From assembly GCF_014205055.1 (NCBI RefSeq), contig NZ_JACHMS010000001.1, forward strand, positions 4,154,001-4,218,000: a DNA stretch of 64,000 nucleotides, written 5' to 3'. Position 1 is the first letter of the stretch; every line of letters starts with the position of its first letter. A program made the translations under genes and the position numbers. Positions 1 to 8,517 of this stretch are shown here, piece by piece. The notes below the pieces were generated by a model. The model worked only from the letters and a program-made list of their open reading frames with translations, was not told the DNA's origin and did not search any database. The DNA is from Streptomyces luteogriseus. GTDB taxonomy: Bacteria > Actinomycetota > Actinomycetes > Streptomycetales > Streptomycetaceae.

Positions 1-777
1 TTCATGCCGCAGGTCACCGCCCTGCTCGACCAGGTGCGCCCCGGCGGCCAGCGGATGCTCTTCTCCGCCACCCTCGACCGCAACGTCGACCGGCTGGTCC
101 GCACCTACCTGCACGACCCGGTCGTGCACTCCGTCGACCCGTCCGCGGGCGCGGTCACCACGATGGAGCACCACCTGCTGCACGTGGAGGACGACGACAA
201 GCACGCCACCACGACCCGGATCGCCGCCCGCGACGGACGCGTGATCATGTTCCTCGACACCAAGCACGCCGCCGACCGGCTGGCCAAGAAGCTGCTCGCC
301 GTCGGCGTGCGCGCCATGGCCCTGCACGGCGGCAAGTCCCAGTCGCAGCGGACCAAGACCCTGGCCCGTTTCAAGGACGGTCAGGTCACGGTCCTGGTGG
401 CCACCAACGTCGCCGCCCGCGGCATCCACGTCGACAACCTCGACCTGGTCGTCAACGTGGACCCGCCCGGCGACCACAAGGACTACCTGCACCGCGGCGG
501 CCGTACGGCACGCGCCGGCGAGTCCGGCACGGTCGTCACGCTGGTCCTGCCCCACCAGCGGCGTGAGATGACCCGGCTGATGGCCGATGCCGGGATCACC
601 CCGCAGATCACCCGGGTCCGCTCGGGCGAAGACGAGCTGAACCGCATCACCGGGGCGCAGGAGCCCTCCGGCGTGCCCGTCGTCATCACCCCGCCGCCCG
701 CCGAGAAGCCCGCGGCGCGCACGGGTTCCGCCCCGAACGGACGGCGGAGCAGGCCGCCCCGGGGCCGCCGCCGCTGA
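1..777 (+). CDS. DEAD-box RNA helicase, C-terminal part (5' end outside window)
   Basis: This is the C-terminal 258 residues of an ATP-dependent RNA helicase; the reading frame is open to the first base of the window. Visible superfamily 2 motifs are III (SAT, about residue 22), V (VATNVAARGIHVDNLD, about 132-147) and VI (HRGGRTARAG, about 164-173). The fragment therefore covers the end of RecA domain 1 and all of domain 2. Motifs Q, I and II (DEAD) lie upstream. The last 40 residues are rich in Pro, Arg and Gly, a typical low-complexity RNA-binding tail. The likely role is ATP-driven unwinding of RNA duplexes, for example in cold adaptation or ribosome assembly. The next gene is transcribed in the opposite direction and ends at 907, so the two are convergent. 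Confidence 0.93.
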   Translation, partial: FMPQVTALLDQVRPGGQRMLFSATLDRNVDRLVRTYLHDPVVHSVDPSAGAVTTMEHHLLHVEDDDKHATTTRIAARDGRVIMFLDTKHAADRLAKKLLAVGVRAMALHGGKSQSQRTKTLARFKDGQVTVLVATNVAARGIHVDNLDLVVNVDPPGDHKDYLHRGGRTARAGESGTVVTLVLPHQRREMTRLMADAGITPQITRVRSGEDELNRITGAQEPSGVPVVITPPPAEKPAARTGSAPNGRRSRPPRGRRR

Positions 778-906
778 ACCGGCCCCGGGGCCTACGCGTT
801 CGGCACCGGCCGCAGCACCGTGCCTCCCCGTTCGACGACAGGAGCAGGGAGCCGTCCTGGGCTGCGGCGAGGCCGGCGAAACGAGGGGCCAGACCGGGGA
901 CGCCGG

Positions 907-2964
907 TCAGCCGCCCGTCACGTCCGTGATCCTCCAGCGCTGGTTGGATCCCGAGTTCGGCTGCCAGACGCCCACGGAGGCGCCGTCGTTGGTGGACTGG
1001 CCGCCGACGTCCGGGAGTTGACCGGTCGCCGCGTTCACGAGCGTCCACGTGCCGTCGCCGGTCGAGGACGCGATCCACCGCGCGGCGTCGTCGCGGCGGC
1101 CCTCGTCGGGTTCGGCGACCAGGGCGCCGTCACGGATGGCCAGGCGCTTGTCCGCGCCGGTCTCGGTGAGGACGTAGCGCTTGCGGTTGTCCTCGCCGCG
1201 GATCTGCTCCACCCGCCACTGCTGCCCGCTGGGGTCGGTCGTGTTCGGGGTCTTGATGACCAGGCCCGTGCCGTTGCCGGCGAGGGTGAGGTCCTTGCCG
1301 CTCTGGACGCCGGTCAGGCGGTAGGTGTGGCCCTTGCGCAGTTCCGCCGCGTCCTTCGCGACCCCCGAGACGCCCTTGACCAGGAAGGACGTCACCGACT
1401 GGGCGGGCACCGCGAGCGTGGCCCGCTTGCCGGTGACGCGGACGGGCTTCTGCTTCTCCAGCTTGCCGTCGGCACTGGTCACCACCGGGGTGACCGTGGC
1501 ACGGGAGGAGACCCGGCCGAACTTCGACAGGTCGAGCGTGACCTCGCGCGCCTCGGTGGCGCTGTTGACGTGGACGACGGTCGCCGCGTCGCCCTTGCGG
1601 GAGACCGCCGCGGTGCTGGACGTGTCGTCCGTCTTGATCAGCCGGTCGCCGGGCTTGATGAAGTGCGTGAAGTTGCGCGCGGTGTCGAACTTCGTGTTCG
1701 TGTAGATCGGGCAGGACTTCAGGGTGTCCTTCGAGGTGCAGCTGAACGGGAGCTGGATCTCGCCCCAGTTGCCGCCCTTGGCGGACTCGCCGCCCGGCTT
1801 CATGTTGTCGTAGTCCTCGACCGGCTGCCAGAACACCCAGGCCTTGGGCTCCAGTTCGCGCAGGTCGTCCACCATGCGCTGGGCGAGGCCCAGGCCGGGC
1901 CGCATGTCCGTGAAGCTCTGGCCGTCGCCCCAGTCGCCCTCGACCTCGCTCATCCACAGCGGCTTGTCGGCGGCCTTGGCCAGGTCGCGGACGGTGGTGC
2001 GCTGGCCGGTGCCGTAGGTGTGGACGTTCATCTGGCCGACGAGGTCGCGGACCTCCTGGGGGTAGGAGTTCCAGTTGGTGGCGAACGTGCCGGGGTTGGT
2101 CTCGTCCATCGCGGATATCTCCGCGCCCGAACGGGACTTCTCCAGGACGGGGGCCAGCGCGCGGATCACCTTCTGCTGGAGCTCGGGGCCGATGTGGGCG
2201 CCCTCCTGGCGGCCGCCGACCGGCTCACCGTCCGGACCGAGCTTGGTGCCCCAGTAGTTCGTGTTCGGCTCGTTGAACGGGTCCAGCGTGTCGACCTTGA
2301 TGCCGTGCGCCTTCTCCAGGCGCTCGGTCGCCCCCACCAGGTACTTGGCGAAGTCGTCGACCGACTCGGGCTTCAGCTGGTCCTTGCCCGCGTCGAAGTT
2401 GCCGGAGACGTAGCCGCTCTCGGTCATGAACCAGGGCGGGGAGTTGCTGAAGGTCTCCCAGTGGGTGATGTCCTTCTTGATGCGGTCGACCCACCAGCGC
2501 TGCGTCTTGTCGGCGTGTCGGTTCCAGTCCGCCGGGTCGTCCGCGTCCCACCAGTCGACGTCCTCGCGGGTGGTGCCCGCCGGGGCCTTCCACCAGCCCT
2601 CGACCGCGCCGCCGGCCCGCAGGTAGTCCTTGACGTCGGGGGCGTTGCCGCCGCCGATGTTGTAGCGGGCGATGTTCAGGTTCAGACCGTCGTCGCCGAA
2701 GAGGAGCTTGTAGAGCTTCTCGCGGACCGCGGGCGGGTAGTCGCCGGTGGCGTTGGCGAACCAGACCAGGCTCGTGCCCCAGCCCTCGAACCTGTCACCC
2801 GAGTAGGACGGGTCGGGCCGGACGGTGACGCCTGCCGCGGCGGCCTCGGCGGCGTCCGTCCCGGCGTGCGCGGCGGGCAGGGCGGCGGTGGCGAGGACGG
2901 TTCCGGTCGCCAAGGTGACGCCGATGGCCCCGAGGAGCCTTCTCTTGTGGGTGCGGTGTGCCAT
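907..2964 (-). CDS. Secreted GH30-type glycoside hydrolase with ricin B lectin domain (endo-beta-1,6-galactanase type)
   Basis: A 685-residue secreted enzyme with a signal peptide (residues 1-34, ending AHA). The catalytic domain spans about 45-480. The acid/base Glu is seen in PFNEPN (about 231) and the nucleophile Glu in MSEVEGDW (about 339), the clan A layout of family GH30. Wording around RFEGWGTSLVW and NLNIARYNIGGG fits the endo-beta-1,6-galactanase/arabinogalactan group best. A beta-sandwich follows, and from about 545 a ricin-type trefoil lectin with QQWRVE and QRWRI motifs. The start ATG at 2964 gives a clean signal sequence. It is divergent from a LacI-family regulator, and a 16-bp perfect palindrome lies between the two genes, so local repression by that regulator is the simplest model. 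The exact glycan is inferred from family resemblance, not proven. Confidence 0.88.
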   Translation of the reverse strand: MAHRTHKRRLLGAIGVTLATGTVLATAALPAAHAGTDAAEAAAAGVTVRPDPSYSGDRFEGWGTSLVWFANATGDYPPAVREKLYKLLFGDDGLNLNIARYNIGGGNAPDVKDYLRAGGAVEGWWKAPAGTTREDVDWWDADDPADWNRHADKTQRWWVDRIKKDITHWETFSNSPPWFMTESGYVSGNFDAGKDQLKPESVDDFAKYLVGATERLEKAHGIKVDTLDPFNEPNTNYWGTKLGPDGEPVGGRQEGAHIGPELQQKVIRALAPVLEKSRSGAEISAMDETNPGTFATNWNSYPQEVRDLVGQMNVHTYGTGQRTTVRDLAKAADKPLWMSEVEGDWGDGQSFTDMRPGLGLAQRMVDDLRELEPKAWVFWQPVEDYDNMKPGGESAKGGNWGEIQLPFSCTSKDTLKSCPIYTNTKFDTARNFTHFIKPGDRLIKTDDTSSTAAVSRKGDAATVVHVNSATEAREVTLDLSKFGRVSSRATVTPVVTSADGKLEKQKPVRVTGKRATLAVPAQSVTSFLVKGVSGVAKDAAELRKGHTYRLTGVQSGKDLTLAGNGTGLVIKTPNTTDPSGQQWRVEQIRGEDNRKRYVLTETGADKRLAIRDGALVAEPDEGRRDDAARWIASSTGDGTWTLVNAATGQLPDVGGQSTNDGASVGVWQPNSGSNQRWRITDVTGG

Positions 2965-3089
2965 CTCGAGTACTCCAGCTCTTCTGCGTGCCGCGCGGTG
3001 ACGAGGGCTCCCGACGGACGCGGAGATCGGGGCCTACGTGGTGCGACTGGTGCGGATTCGGCGCCTTCTCGTACGATTTCGGCTAGGCA

Positions 3090-3105
3090 ATGTTTACGTA
3101 AACAT
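3090..3105. promoter_or_regulatory. LacI-type operator palindrome
   Basis: ATGTTTACGTAAACAT is a perfect 16-bp palindrome with a central CG, the usual form of LacI/GalR operators. It sits in the divergent intergenic region, 125 bp before the GH30 start and about 108 bp before the LacI gene start. It could serve both promoters. It is strikingly AT-rich for this DNA. Confidence 0.75.
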
Positions 3106-3213
3106 CCACTGGCGGGATGTCTACACTGTCCGAATCTCAGGGGTCAAGGACTCGTTCCGGACCGAAAATTGCGCCAGGTGCGCGGCGAGGGGAGCGAGGG
3201 GCAGGTGGGCACC

Positions 3214-4275
3214 ATGAACGGCGAGAGCCAGCCGGGGGGCGCGAGCCGTACGAGAAGGCGTGCGGCACGGCCCCGCCAGGGCGCGTCCATGGCGGACGTC
3301 GCGCAGCTCGCCGGGGTCTCGTCCCAGACCGTCTCCCGCGTCTCGAACGGCTTCCCAGGCGTCACCGAGGACACCCGTGCGCAGGTCCTGGCCGCCATGC
3401 GGGAGCTGGGTTACCGCCCCAACAGCGCGGCGCGGGCGCTGCGCCGGGGCGAGTTCCGCACCCTCGGCGTGATCACCTTCTCCCTGTCCACCATGGGCAA
3501 CATCCGCACCCTGGAGGCCATCGCCACGTCCGCCGCCGAGCACGGCTACGCCGTCACCCTGCTGCCTGTGGCCATCCCCACCCAGGACGAGGTGAACGGC
3601 GCTTTCTCCCGGCTGGGCGAGCTCGCCGTGGACGCCGTCATCGTCATCATGGAGATCCACCTGCTCGACGCGGCGACGGTCTCCCTGCCGCCCGGCGTGC
3701 AGGTCGTGGTGGCCGACTCCGACGCCGGCGACCGCTACACCGTCGTCGACACCGACCAGGCGGGCGGCGCCCGTGACGCCGTACGGCACCTGCTGGACCT
3801 CGGCCACGACACGGTGTGGCACCTGGCCGGGCCGGAGGGCTCCTTCGCCGCCCAGCGCCGGGCCAACGCCTGGCACGACACCCTGAGAGCCGCGGGCCGG
3901 GTGACGCCGCCCCTGGTCCGCGGCGACTGGTCGGCCGAATCCGGCTACCGGGCGGGCCTGCTCCTCGCCGACGAGCCGGATTGCACCGCGGTCTTCACGG
4001 CAAACGACCAGATGGCCCTCGGCCTGCTCCGCGCCCTGCACGAACGCGGCCGCCGCGTCCCCGACGACGTCAGCGTCATCGGCTTCGACGACATCCCGGA
4101 GTCGGCGTCCTTCCTCCCGCCCCTCACGACGATCCACCAGGACTTCGCGGAGGTGGGGCGGCTGTGCGTGGAGGGGGTGCTCAGCAAGATGCGGGAGGAC
4201 GGGGCGGAACACGGGACGACGCTGGTGCCGACGCGGCTGGTGCGGCGGGCGAGTACGGCGCGCAGGCGGGGGTGA
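3214..4275 (+). CDS. LacI-family transcriptional regulator
   Basis: A 353-residue regulator. The N-terminal helix-turn-helix is MADVAQLAGVSSQTVSRVSN (from residue 26), followed by the hinge helix YRPNSAARALRRG. The rest is a periplasmic-binding-protein-like sugar-sensing domain with the usual DDIPESAS segment near residue 290. The ATG at 3214 has a purine-rich GAGGGG upstream; an internal ATG at 3289 would still keep the HTH. It is divergent from the GH30 galactanase-type gene and probably represses it and itself through the palindrome at 3090-3105. The effector is presumably an oligosaccharide released by that enzyme (inference). Confidence 0.92.
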   Translation: MNGESQPGGASRTRRRAARPRQGASMADVAQLAGVSSQTVSRVSNGFPGVTEDTRAQVLAAMRELGYRPNSAARALRRGEFRTLGVITFSLSTMGNIRTLEAIATSAAEHGYAVTLLPVAIPTQDEVNGAFSRLGELAVDAVIVIMEIHLLDAATVSLPPGVQVVVADSDAGDRYTVVDTDQAGGARDAVRHLLDLGHDTVWHLAGPEGSFAAQRRANAWHDTLRAAGRVTPPLVRGDWSAESGYRAGLLLADEPDCTAVFTANDQMALGLLRALHERGRRVPDDVSVIGFDDIPESASFLPPLTTIHQDFAEVGRLCVEGVLSKMREDGAEHGTTLVPTRLVRRASTARRRG

Positions 4276-4547
4276 GGGACGCGGGTCGCGGGGGAATCCG
4301 GACCGCGGGGACAGCCAGGGCCGCAGGCACGGCCAGGGCCGCCCGGATCGCCCGGACCGTGGGACGGCCCGGACCGCAGAGACTGCCCGGGCCACAGGGA
4401 CCGCCCGGACCACCGGACCACGCCTGCCCCGGAGGCCGAGCTCGGCTTCATCCTCCGGCGCCCTCCCGAAAAGGTGGGTACTCCGGTGGAGCCCCGGGGG
4501 GCCTCCGGACTCCTGGCCGCGCGGACCGGGTCGGTTAGCGTGACCGG
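4276..4547. other. Gene-free, low-complexity intergenic stretch
   Basis: About 270 bp without a supportable gene. The first half is a degenerate run of CGGACCG, CAGGGCCG and CCCGG words that reads open in several frames only because of its composition. No clear stem-loop with a tight loop and no AT-rich promoter box stands out. Confidence 0.5.
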
Positions 4548-5186
4548 GTGATCATGCTGCTGCAATGGGACGGCCTCACCGACCGCGATCGCTTCAACCA
4601 GTGGTACCTGGACCAGCGGGACGAGTTCTCGGACCTGGCCCGGGACGCCGCCTGGAACCGTCTCTTCGAGGTGCTGGGGGAGCGGCCGGAGTGGGTCAAC
4701 CTGCCCCGGCCGGGGAACCGCAGCGGATTCTCCCCGCTGCACCAGGCGGCCTGGCACGGCGCGGACTTCGCCGTGGTGTCCCGGCTGATCGCGCACGGCG
4801 CCTGGCGCACCCAGCGCGCCCGGGACGGCCGACGCCCCGTCGACATCGCGAGGGAACAGGGGCACACCCACCTGCTGGACCTCCTCGAACCGGTCACGGT
4901 ACGGCCTCTGCCTTCCCCGCCGGACGCCCTGGAGCACCAGGTACACACGCTGATGCGGGAGTCGACCGGCCGGTGCTTCGAGGAGATCGAGCACCTGCTG
5001 CCCCCGCTCGCACCCCTCACGGAGGGCCCCGCCGTGAGGGTCGTCTTCACGGTGGTCGGCATGATGGGCGGCTTCCGGTACCACCTGGAGCGGGACTACG
5101 TGCATGTGCACGCGAGTTCGCGGATGGACGCCGACGACGGAGACCACTACAGGGTGACCCCGACCGGCTGGACCGCGATCAAGTAG
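4548..5186 (+). CDS. Ankyrin-repeat protein
   Basis: A 212-residue soluble protein with no signal peptide. Residues about 55-110 hold two ankyrin-like units (GFSPLHQAAWHGADFAVVSRLI and a second unit around DGRRPVDIAREQGHTHLL). Flanking regions are not recognised; the C-terminal part has a YHLERDYVHVHASSR segment. The frame opens with GTG at 4548; an ATG two codons later (4554) is an equally possible start. Neither has a strong ribosome site. The role is probably protein binding and the partner is unknown. Prolyl aminopeptidase follows 46 bp downstream on the same strand, so the two may be co-transcribed. Confidence 0.8.
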   Translation: MIMLLQWDGLTDRDRFNQWYLDQRDEFSDLARDAAWNRLFEVLGERPEWVNLPRPGNRSGFSPLHQAAWHGADFAVVSRLIAHGAWRTQRARDGRRPVDIAREQGHTHLLDLLEPVTVRPLPSPPDALEHQVHTLMRESTGRCFEEIEHLLPPLAPLTEGPAVRVVFTVVGMMGGFRYHLERDYVHVHASSRMDADDGDHYRVTPTGWTAIK

Positions 5187-5232
5187 CCGCGCACCCGCTC
5201 CGCGTCACCGCCGCTTCGGAGAGGACCCCCAT

Positions 5233-6195
5233 ATGGCCGAGCTCTATCCCGCCGGTGTCGAGCCGTACGCGCACGGCATGCTCGACGTCGGCGACGGCAA
5301 CCGCGTGTACTGGGAGACCTGCGGCAATCCCGTCGGCAAACCCGCCCTCGTGCTGCACGGCGGCCCGGGGGCCGGAGCGGGCCCGTTCTGGCGCCGGCTG
5401 TTCGATCCGGCGGCGTACCGCGTCGTGCTCCTCGACCAGCGAGGGTGCGGGCGGAGCACGCCCGACGCCGCCGATCCGCGGACCTCGCTCGCCACCAACA
5501 CCACGCAGCACCTGATTGCCGACATCGAGCGGTTGCGGCGGCACCTCGGCATCGAGGAGTGGCTGGTCCTCGGCGGCTCCTGGGGCGTGACCCTCGCGCT
5601 GGCCTACGCCGAGCAGTACCCCGGCTCCGTGTCCGAGCTGGTCCTGTTCAGCGTCACCAACACCACGCGGCGCGAGGTGGAGTGGGTCACCCGGGACATG
5701 GGGCGGATCTTCCCCGCGGAGTGGGCCCGGTTCCGGGACGCCGTACCGGAGTCCGAGCGCGACGGGAGCCTGGTGGACGCCTATGCGCGGATGCTCGCCG
5801 ACCCCGATCCGGCCGTACGGGAGCGGGCGGCGCGGGAGTGGTGCCGGTGGGAGGACGTCCACGTCTCCACCCAGCCCGGGCACCGGCCCGACCCCCGCTA
5901 CGACGACCCGCTCTTCCGGATGCGCTTCGCCCGCCTCGTCACGCACTACTGGCGGCACGCCGCCTTCCTGGACGACGGGGCGCTACTGCGCGACGCCGGG
6001 AGGCTGGCCGGCATTCCGGGCGTGATGATCCACGGCCGGATGGACATCAGCGGACCGGTGGACGTCGCGTGGCGGCTGGCCCAGGCGTGGCCGGACGCGG
6101 AACTCGTGCTGATCGGCGACGAGGGGCACGGGCTGTCGGGGGCCTCCACGACGGCGGCGGTACTGGCTGCCACGGACCGGTTCCGGGGGGCGTGA
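5233..6195 (+). CDS. pip: Prolyl aminopeptidase (proline iminopeptidase)
   Basis: A 320-residue cytoplasmic alpha/beta hydrolase that removes N-terminal proline from peptides. The family hallmarks are all present: the oxyanion motif HGGPGAGAG (residues about 38-46), LLDQRGCGRS, the nucleophile elbow GGSWG (about 115), the acid in HGRMDISGP (about 268) and the catalytic His in GDEGHG (about 294). The length equals the family norm of 310-320. The start ATG at 5233 follows GGAGAGGACC. It probably serves peptide catabolism. Confidence 0.93.
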   Translation: MAELYPAGVEPYAHGMLDVGDGNRVYWETCGNPVGKPALVLHGGPGAGAGPFWRRLFDPAAYRVVLLDQRGCGRSTPDAADPRTSLATNTTQHLIADIERLRRHLGIEEWLVLGGSWGVTLALAYAEQYPGSVSELVLFSVTNTTRREVEWVTRDMGRIFPAEWARFRDAVPESERDGSLVDAYARMLADPDPAVRERAAREWCRWEDVHVSTQPGHRPDPRYDDPLFRMRFARLVTHYWRHAAFLDDGALLRDAGRLAGIPGVMIHGRMDISGPVDVAWRLAQAWPDAELVLIGDEGHGLSGASTTAAVLAATDRFRGA

Positions 6196-6228
6196 CGGGC
6201 TAGGGACTGGGGGGCGACGGGACGTGGA

Positions 6229-6306
6229 AGTGAAGTGGCATGGGAGTGAAGTGGCATGGGAGTGAGGCGGCTCGGCAAGTGAAGCGGCGTGGCGGTGAAG
6301 TGGGCT
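6229..6306. repeat. 16-bp tandem direct repeat (about 5 copies)
   Basis: Units of AGTGAAGTGGCATGGG at 6229-6244 and 6245-6260 are identical. Two degenerate copies and a partial copy follow, up to the stop codon of the convergent SARP gene at 6305. The array fills most of the gap between the two convergent genes. Confidence 0.75.
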
Positions 6307-7687
6307 AGAGACGCAGCGGGTTGGGGGCCGGTCGCGGTCCGCCGTCACCGCCGTCCGAGGATCTCCCCGCCCCGCACGTCCCCAAGCTGCACCACCTCCG
6401 CCGCCCGCTCTCGTCGAGGAACAGCCAGCCGCAGTCGCGGCCGGGGCAGCCACGGACGGTGAAGCGGCGTGGATCGGCGAGCAGTTCGCCCACCGGGCGG
6501 GCCACCGCGTGGAGGGGCAGCCGCAGGCCTGCCGAGGGGGACGGCCGCCAGCAGGCCAGGCCGTCCTCACGCCGGGTGAGGACCGAGCCTCGCGCGGCCT
6601 CCTCCACCACCCCGGCGACCGCCTTGAAGGCCCGGCCGTCCTGCGGGTCGGTCAGGCAGGCGTACAGGTCCGCACGGAACCGCCGGGCCTCGTCGAGAGC
6701 GGCGGCGGCCTCGTCCGGCCGGTGCAGGGCCAGTTTCCGCAGCCGGTCGGTCTGCCGCTCCTCGATCAGGTCCATGTGCCCGGCCCAGACGGCGAGCGTG
6801 GCGTAGCCGGGCAGCCACTCCGACCCGGGCAACCGCTCCCCGCCCCACCCGGCGTAGGTGTTGCAGAACTCCAGCGCGGGGTGCCCACTCGTGGTCCACG
6901 GCAGCCACTGGTCGTCGACCCGCACCGCGTGGACGGGCCCGGGCGGCCGGTCCAGCCGGGGGTCGCCGCTCAGCATCCGCTCGTGCAGGGCGTGCAGTTC
7001 ACGTCCCGGCTCGATTCCGAGTTCGTCCGCGAGGATCGCGCGCGTACGGCCGTACAACCGGAGCGCTTCGGCCCGGCGGCCCGTGCGGTGCAGGGCGGTC
7101 ATCTGCGCGGCGACGAGCCGTTCGCGAGTGGCGTGCTCCTGGAGCAGCGGCGTCAGGTCCGCGATGACCGGCTCGTGCAGACCCATGTCGAGCTGGGCCC
7201 GGGCCCGTTGTTCCACCGCCGAGAGCCGCAGTTCGCCGAGCCGGCCGCCCAGGCGTGCACGCAGCCGGTCGTCGGCGACGTCCGCGAGCAGCGGGCCGCG
7301 CCAGAGCGCGAGGGCACGGTCGTAGTGGCCGATCCGCTCCACCGGATCGCGTGCGTCCGCCGCCTGCCCGACGAGCCCGGTGAACTCCTGCGCGTCGATC
7401 CGGTGCGGGCCGCGTTCCACGGCGTAGCCGTCGTGCCGGGTCTCGACGCACACCTCGTAGGGCCGGAGCGCGGCGCGGAGCCGGCCGACGTAGGTGTGGA
7501 CGGTGGCGCGGGCCGAGGCGGGCGGGGCGTCGTCCCACAGGAGGTCGATGAGGCGGCCGGTCGGGACGGCGTGGCCCGCGTGCAGCAGCAGGACCGCCAG
7601 CAGGCACCGCTCCTGACGGCGGCTGCCGTGCAGCACGGGCCGCCCCTCGTGACGGGCGGTGAACGGACCGAGCAGCTGGAAATCCAT
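6305..7687 (-). CDS. SARP-type regulator fused to an ABATE/CGNR-like C-terminal module
   Basis: A 460-residue protein. Residues 1-90 form the OmpR-like winged helix of SARP regulators (MDFQLLGPF, LLWDDAPPASARATVHTYVGRLR). Residues about 92-240 form the BTAD domain (AQEFTGLVGQA to IEPGRELHALHERML). From about 255 the sequence changes to an ABATE-like domain (HPALEFCNTYAGWG, GYATLAVWAGHMDLI) and ends in a four-Cys finger, CPGRDCGWLFLDESG then RRRWCSLGTC, about residues 413-438. In the CGNR family the last Cys is followed by GNR; here it reads CGAGR. The start is the ATG at 7687, where SARP homology begins. It is divergent from a secreted protein gene. The regulated target is not evident. Confidence 0.85.
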   Translation of the reverse strand: MDFQLLGPFTARHEGRPVLHGSRRQERCLLAVLLLHAGHAVPTGRLIDLLWDDAPPASARATVHTYVGRLRAALRPYEVCVETRHDGYAVERGPHRIDAQEFTGLVGQAADARDPVERIGHYDRALALWRGPLLADVADDRLRARLGGRLGELRLSAVEQRARAQLDMGLHEPVIADLTPLLQEHATRERLVAAQMTALHRTGRRAEALRLYGRTRAILADELGIEPGRELHALHERMLSGDPRLDRPPGPVHAVRVDDQWLPWTTSGHPALEFCNTYAGWGGERLPGSEWLPGYATLAVWAGHMDLIEERQTDRLRKLALHRPDEAAAALDEARRFRADLYACLTDPQDGRAFKAVAGVVEEAARGSVLTRREDGLACWRPSPSAGLRLPLHAVARPVGELLADPRRFTVRGCPGRDCGWLFLDESGRRRWCSLGTCGAGRSSDGGDGGPRPAPNPLRL

Positions 7688-7806
7688 GACTGCCCGGCAG
7701 CGTAGCCGTGCGGCCGTCTCCCCGGCCGGGCGTGGTGAGGCTTTGGTCAGAAGCGGCGGAAAGACTTCGGCGCACCTGCCTTCCGCCCTTCCACCCAGGG
7801 AGAACC

Positions 7807-8352
7807 ATGCGCCGAACCCTCCTCGCCCCGCTGGCACTTGGGGCCGTGCTCCTCGGCACGCAGCCCGCCGCCGCACACGCGCCCGGCTGGGAGTCCGCTT
7901 CCGCCACGGCCGGGCCTACCGCGCCCCGCTGGGAGCCGGCGCCCTCCGCGCCGTGGGACGTCGGCGCCGGCGTGCGGTGCGACTTCCCCGTCCACGGCGA
8001 ACCCGTCGTCGACGAGGTGGAGCAGCGGGTGCTGAGCACCCACCCGGACGGTTCCGTGCGGCGGGTTGCGTACCGGGGGGATCTCGTCGTACGCGTCACG
8101 AACACCGCGACCGGCGCTTCCCACGACGCCGACGTGAGCGGCTCGGCCGTCGTCGACCACCGGCGCGACGGCTCGCAGCTCTGGGCGGTACGCGGGCCGG
8201 TGCTGGTCGGCGTCGGGGAGGGCCGGGGCAGTCTGCCGCGCGGTCTGTACGTCGTCGACGGCGTCTTCACGATGGACATCGGCGCGGACGGGTTCAAGGA
8301 CGTGCGCCTCGTCCACGGGACGACCGAGGACCTGTGCGCCCGCATCGACTGA
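7807..8352 (+). CDS. Secreted hypothetical protein
   Basis: A 181-residue protein with a clear signal peptide (MRRTLLAPLALGAVLLGTQPAAAHA). The mature part is unrecognised. It holds two Cys residues (VRCDFPV near residue 58 and DLCARID at the very end) that could pair. The start ATG at 7807 has AGGGAG upstream. The SARP-CGNR gene is divergent, 119 bp away, and might regulate it. A decayed gene end follows at once on the same strand. Confidence 0.75.
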   Translation: MRRTLLAPLALGAVLLGTQPAAAHAPGWESASATAGPTAPRWEPAPSAPWDVGAGVRCDFPVHGEPVVDEVEQRVLSTHPDGSVRRVAYRGDLVVRVTNTATGASHDADVSGSAVVDHRRDGSQLWAVRGPVLVGVGEGRGSLPRGLYVVDGVFTMDIGADGFKDVRLVHGTTEDLCARID

Positions 8353-8360
8353 TTCGTTCG

Positions 8361-8509
8361 GCTCGGACCACCACGACCTGCGCGGACGAGATCCAGCACC
8401 GTACCGGACCCCGGTCGTGGTCGGCACCCGGACCGTCACCCGCGACGACACCCTCGGCGTGGCGATGGCCCCGGCGGGCGGCCAGGCGGTCGTGCTGAGG
8501 CCGAGCTGA
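8361..8509 (+). pseudogene. C-terminal remnant resembling a glycoside hydrolase tail
   Basis: In the frame ending at the TGA of 8507-8509 the DNA encodes about 49 residues that look like a protein end: DPAPYRTPVVVGTRTV, then DDTLGVAMAPAGGQAVVLRP. Such a beta-strand tail with a MAPAGG-type close is common at the C-terminus of secreted glycosidases such as family 97. No start or upstream domain exists, because the preceding gene ends at 8352 in another frame. It is most likely the stump of a deleted gene. Family assignment is tentative. Confidence 0.4.
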
Positions 8510-8517
8510 CGGCCCGT

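Noticed and set aside
787..905. Minus-strand residues resembling a beta-propeller tail (FAGLAAAQDGSLLLSSN, then in another frame GTVLRPVPNA)
   Set aside because: Only about 35 codons with a frame change; too short to name, though it may be a decayed gene end.
820..3213. Very long open frame joined in phase to the LacI gene
   Set aside because: It is antisense to the GH30 gene; composition is that of a shadow frame and LacI homology starts only at 3214.
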